A stretch of 5,235 nucleotides of DNA, from assembly GCA_031289975.1 (NCBI GenBank), contig JAITOM010000210.1, forward strand, positions 1 to 5,235. The letters run 5' to 3'. Within the stretch, counting starts at the first letter, position 1, and each line of letters opens with the position of its first letter. Below, one piece after another: positions 4,711-5,235 of this stretch. The notes beneath the pieces are model-generated. The model made no database searches and had not been told where the DNA came from. It was given only the letters and a program-made list of their open reading frames with translations. The DNA comes from Methanobrevibacter sp. (GTDB lineage Archaea > Methanobacteriota > Methanobacteria > Methanobacteriales > Methanobacteriaceae). The position numbers and the translations under genes are program-made.

Positions 4711-4809
4711 ATGATAGCATACAGCCAAGGAAAAGTAATAATGATCCTAATTCTTCTTTTATTATCATTTGGAATTGGATCCACTATTGGAATATCAATG
4801 GGAATATAG
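4711..4809 (+). CDS. 32-residue single-pass membrane peptide with glycine zipper
   Basis: The frame runs from ATG 4711 to TAG. A short polar N-terminus (residues 1-8, with one Lys at K8) is followed by a continuous hydrophobic segment (9-32) long enough to span the membrane once. Its C-terminal half has Gly at 21, 23, 27 and 31; G23, G27 and G31 form a GxxxGxxxG glycine zipper, a pattern known to drive packing of membrane helices. Coding is supported by GGAGTG at 4700-4705 with 5-nt spacing, a TATA box upstream, higher GC than the flanks, and a hairpin terminator after the stop. The family is not recognised. It could be a small accessory subunit, a membrane-active peptide or a toxin-like peptide; none can be preferred. 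No neighbour is co-transcribed. Confidence 0.7.
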   Translation: MIAYSQGKVIMILILLLLSFGIGSTIGISMGI

Positions 4810-4855
4810 AAAATCATTAAAATTGTAAAACGATTAAAGAATTAGATAAAATCAT

Positions 4856-4881
4856 AGACTATTTCTTAATTATAGTCTTTT
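4856..4881 (+). terminator. Hairpin plus T-run after the membrane peptide gene
   Basis: AGACTAT (4856-4862) pairs perfectly with ATAGTCT (4872-4878) across a 9-nt loop and is followed by TTT, for four T in all (4878-4881). It resembles an intrinsic terminator and lies about 47 nt after the stop codon. Confidence 0.6.
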
Positions 4882-5100
4882 GTAAAATTAATTTTTTCAT
4901 GTTAAAATTTGAGTTGGGTTTTCATGAAAATTTTATTTTAATTAAAATTGTTAATTATTGAATTAAAATAATTATACAAATTATTTATTTAAATAAATAT
5001 ATTATAATAATTAATATTAAAAAATAACAAAAATGTAAAAATTAAGTTATGTTTAAAGAAATATTTCATTATATGGTATTTCCAAAATATTTATTTAAAA
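4882..5100. other. AT-rich spacer without a supported gene
   Basis: No credible reading frame. It contains perfect but low-complexity palindromes, TTTTCATGAAAA (4919-4930) and TATTTATTTAAATAAATA (4982-4999), which may be chance in such A/T-rich DNA. Confidence 0.6.
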
Positions 5101-5112
5101 GTTAAATATATA
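5097..5112 (+). promoter_or_regulatory. Promoter for the downstream structured transcript
   Basis: AAAAGTTAAATATATA fits an archaeal BRE plus TATA box (AAATATATA, 5104-5112). Predicted initiation is near 5134, where composition changes sharply to higher GC and the first of several hairpins begins. Confidence 0.5.
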
Positions 5113-5130
5113 GTGGTTTTGGTGCGACAG

Positions 5131-5235
5131 GATAGGGTCTCTATTCTTCTTCATTAATTCAGTGAAATATTGCTAAATATTTTAATCCCAGTTGTGTGGG
5201 ATTTTCTCCCCAGAAACTCTTAAACAAGTGATTGG
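5131..5235 (+). ncRNA. Candidate structured RNA or structured leader, cut by the window end
   Basis: Four hairpins follow one another: GATAG/CTATT (5131-5135/5141-5145, loop GGTCT, one G-U); GAAATATT/AATATTTT (5164-5171/5176-5183, loop GCTA, closing G-U); AATCCCA/TGGGATT (5184-5190/5197-5203, loop GTTGTG), immediately adjacent to the previous one; and TTTCT/AGAAA (5203-5207/5212-5216, loop CCCC), which can form by giving up one base of the third. GC content is far above the upstream spacer, as in stable RNAs of AT-rich archaea. No start codon with a ribosome binding site is visible. I could not match it to rRNA, tRNA, SRP or RNase P RNA. It may be the leader of a gene beyond the window. Confidence 0.4.

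Noticed and set aside
4982..4999. Perfect 18-bp A/T palindrome TATTTATTTAAATAAATA
   Set aside because: Made only of A and T in near-pure A/T sequence, where such symmetry arises often; no adjacent gene or promoter gives it a role.
5184..5203. A dyad AATCCCA/TGGGATT resembling the core of some archaeal CRISPR repeats
   Set aside because: Only one copy is visible and there is no repeat-spacer pattern before the window ends. A single hairpin cannot support a CRISPR call.

Overview
The window looks like chromosome of a very AT-rich methanogenic archaeon of the order Methanobacteriales, with Methanobrevibacter or a close relative as best guess. Three things point there. The genes for an archaeal indolepyruvate:ferredoxin oxidoreductase (iorA, iorB) are present. 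Promoters are archaeal TATA-type, and translation signals are either strong Shine-Dalgarno (GGAGGTG, GGTGA) or consistent with leaderless mRNAs. Base composition is extremely AT-rich, especially between genes. The genus is inferred; no rRNA or other phylogenetic marker is visible.

Layout. 1-437: AT-rich intergenic DNA with an island of possible RNA structure (163-351) and a TATA promoter. 438-530 (+): a 30-residue Cys-containing peptide with a near-ideal ribosome binding site, followed by a T-rich terminator. 681-962 (-): an unrecognised acidic 93-residue protein with its own promoter. 1022-3922 (-): an apparent three-gene operon, read right to left: a 65-residue ribbon-helix-helix DNA-binding protein, iorA, then iorB. 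iorA and iorB overlap by 4 bp. 3923-4710: about 790 bp without a convincing gene but full of repeats: a GT-rich 13-mer in two copies, one inside a long palindrome directly upstream of a TATA box, and a CACCCATATAAA-type motif in two exact and two degenerate copies. 4711-4809 (+): a 32-residue single-pass membrane peptide with a glycine-zipper motif, its own promoter and a hairpin terminator. 4882-5100: AT-rich spacer. 5104-5235 (+): a promoter followed by a GC-richer stretch with four consecutive small hairpins, probably the start of a structured RNA or structured leader cut by the window edge.

How the parts work together. IorA and IorB form the enzyme that interconverts aryl pyruvates and aryl acetyl-CoA with ferredoxin. 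In methanogens this is thought to serve aromatic amino acid metabolism and aryl-acid assimilation. The ribbon-helix-helix gene leads the operon and is a natural candidate regulator of it; the repeat-rich region upstream would be the place for its operators. That link is inference. The most interesting unexplained parts are the repeat-rich region with a promoter that seems to drive no protein, the two micropeptide genes, and the two candidate RNA regions.
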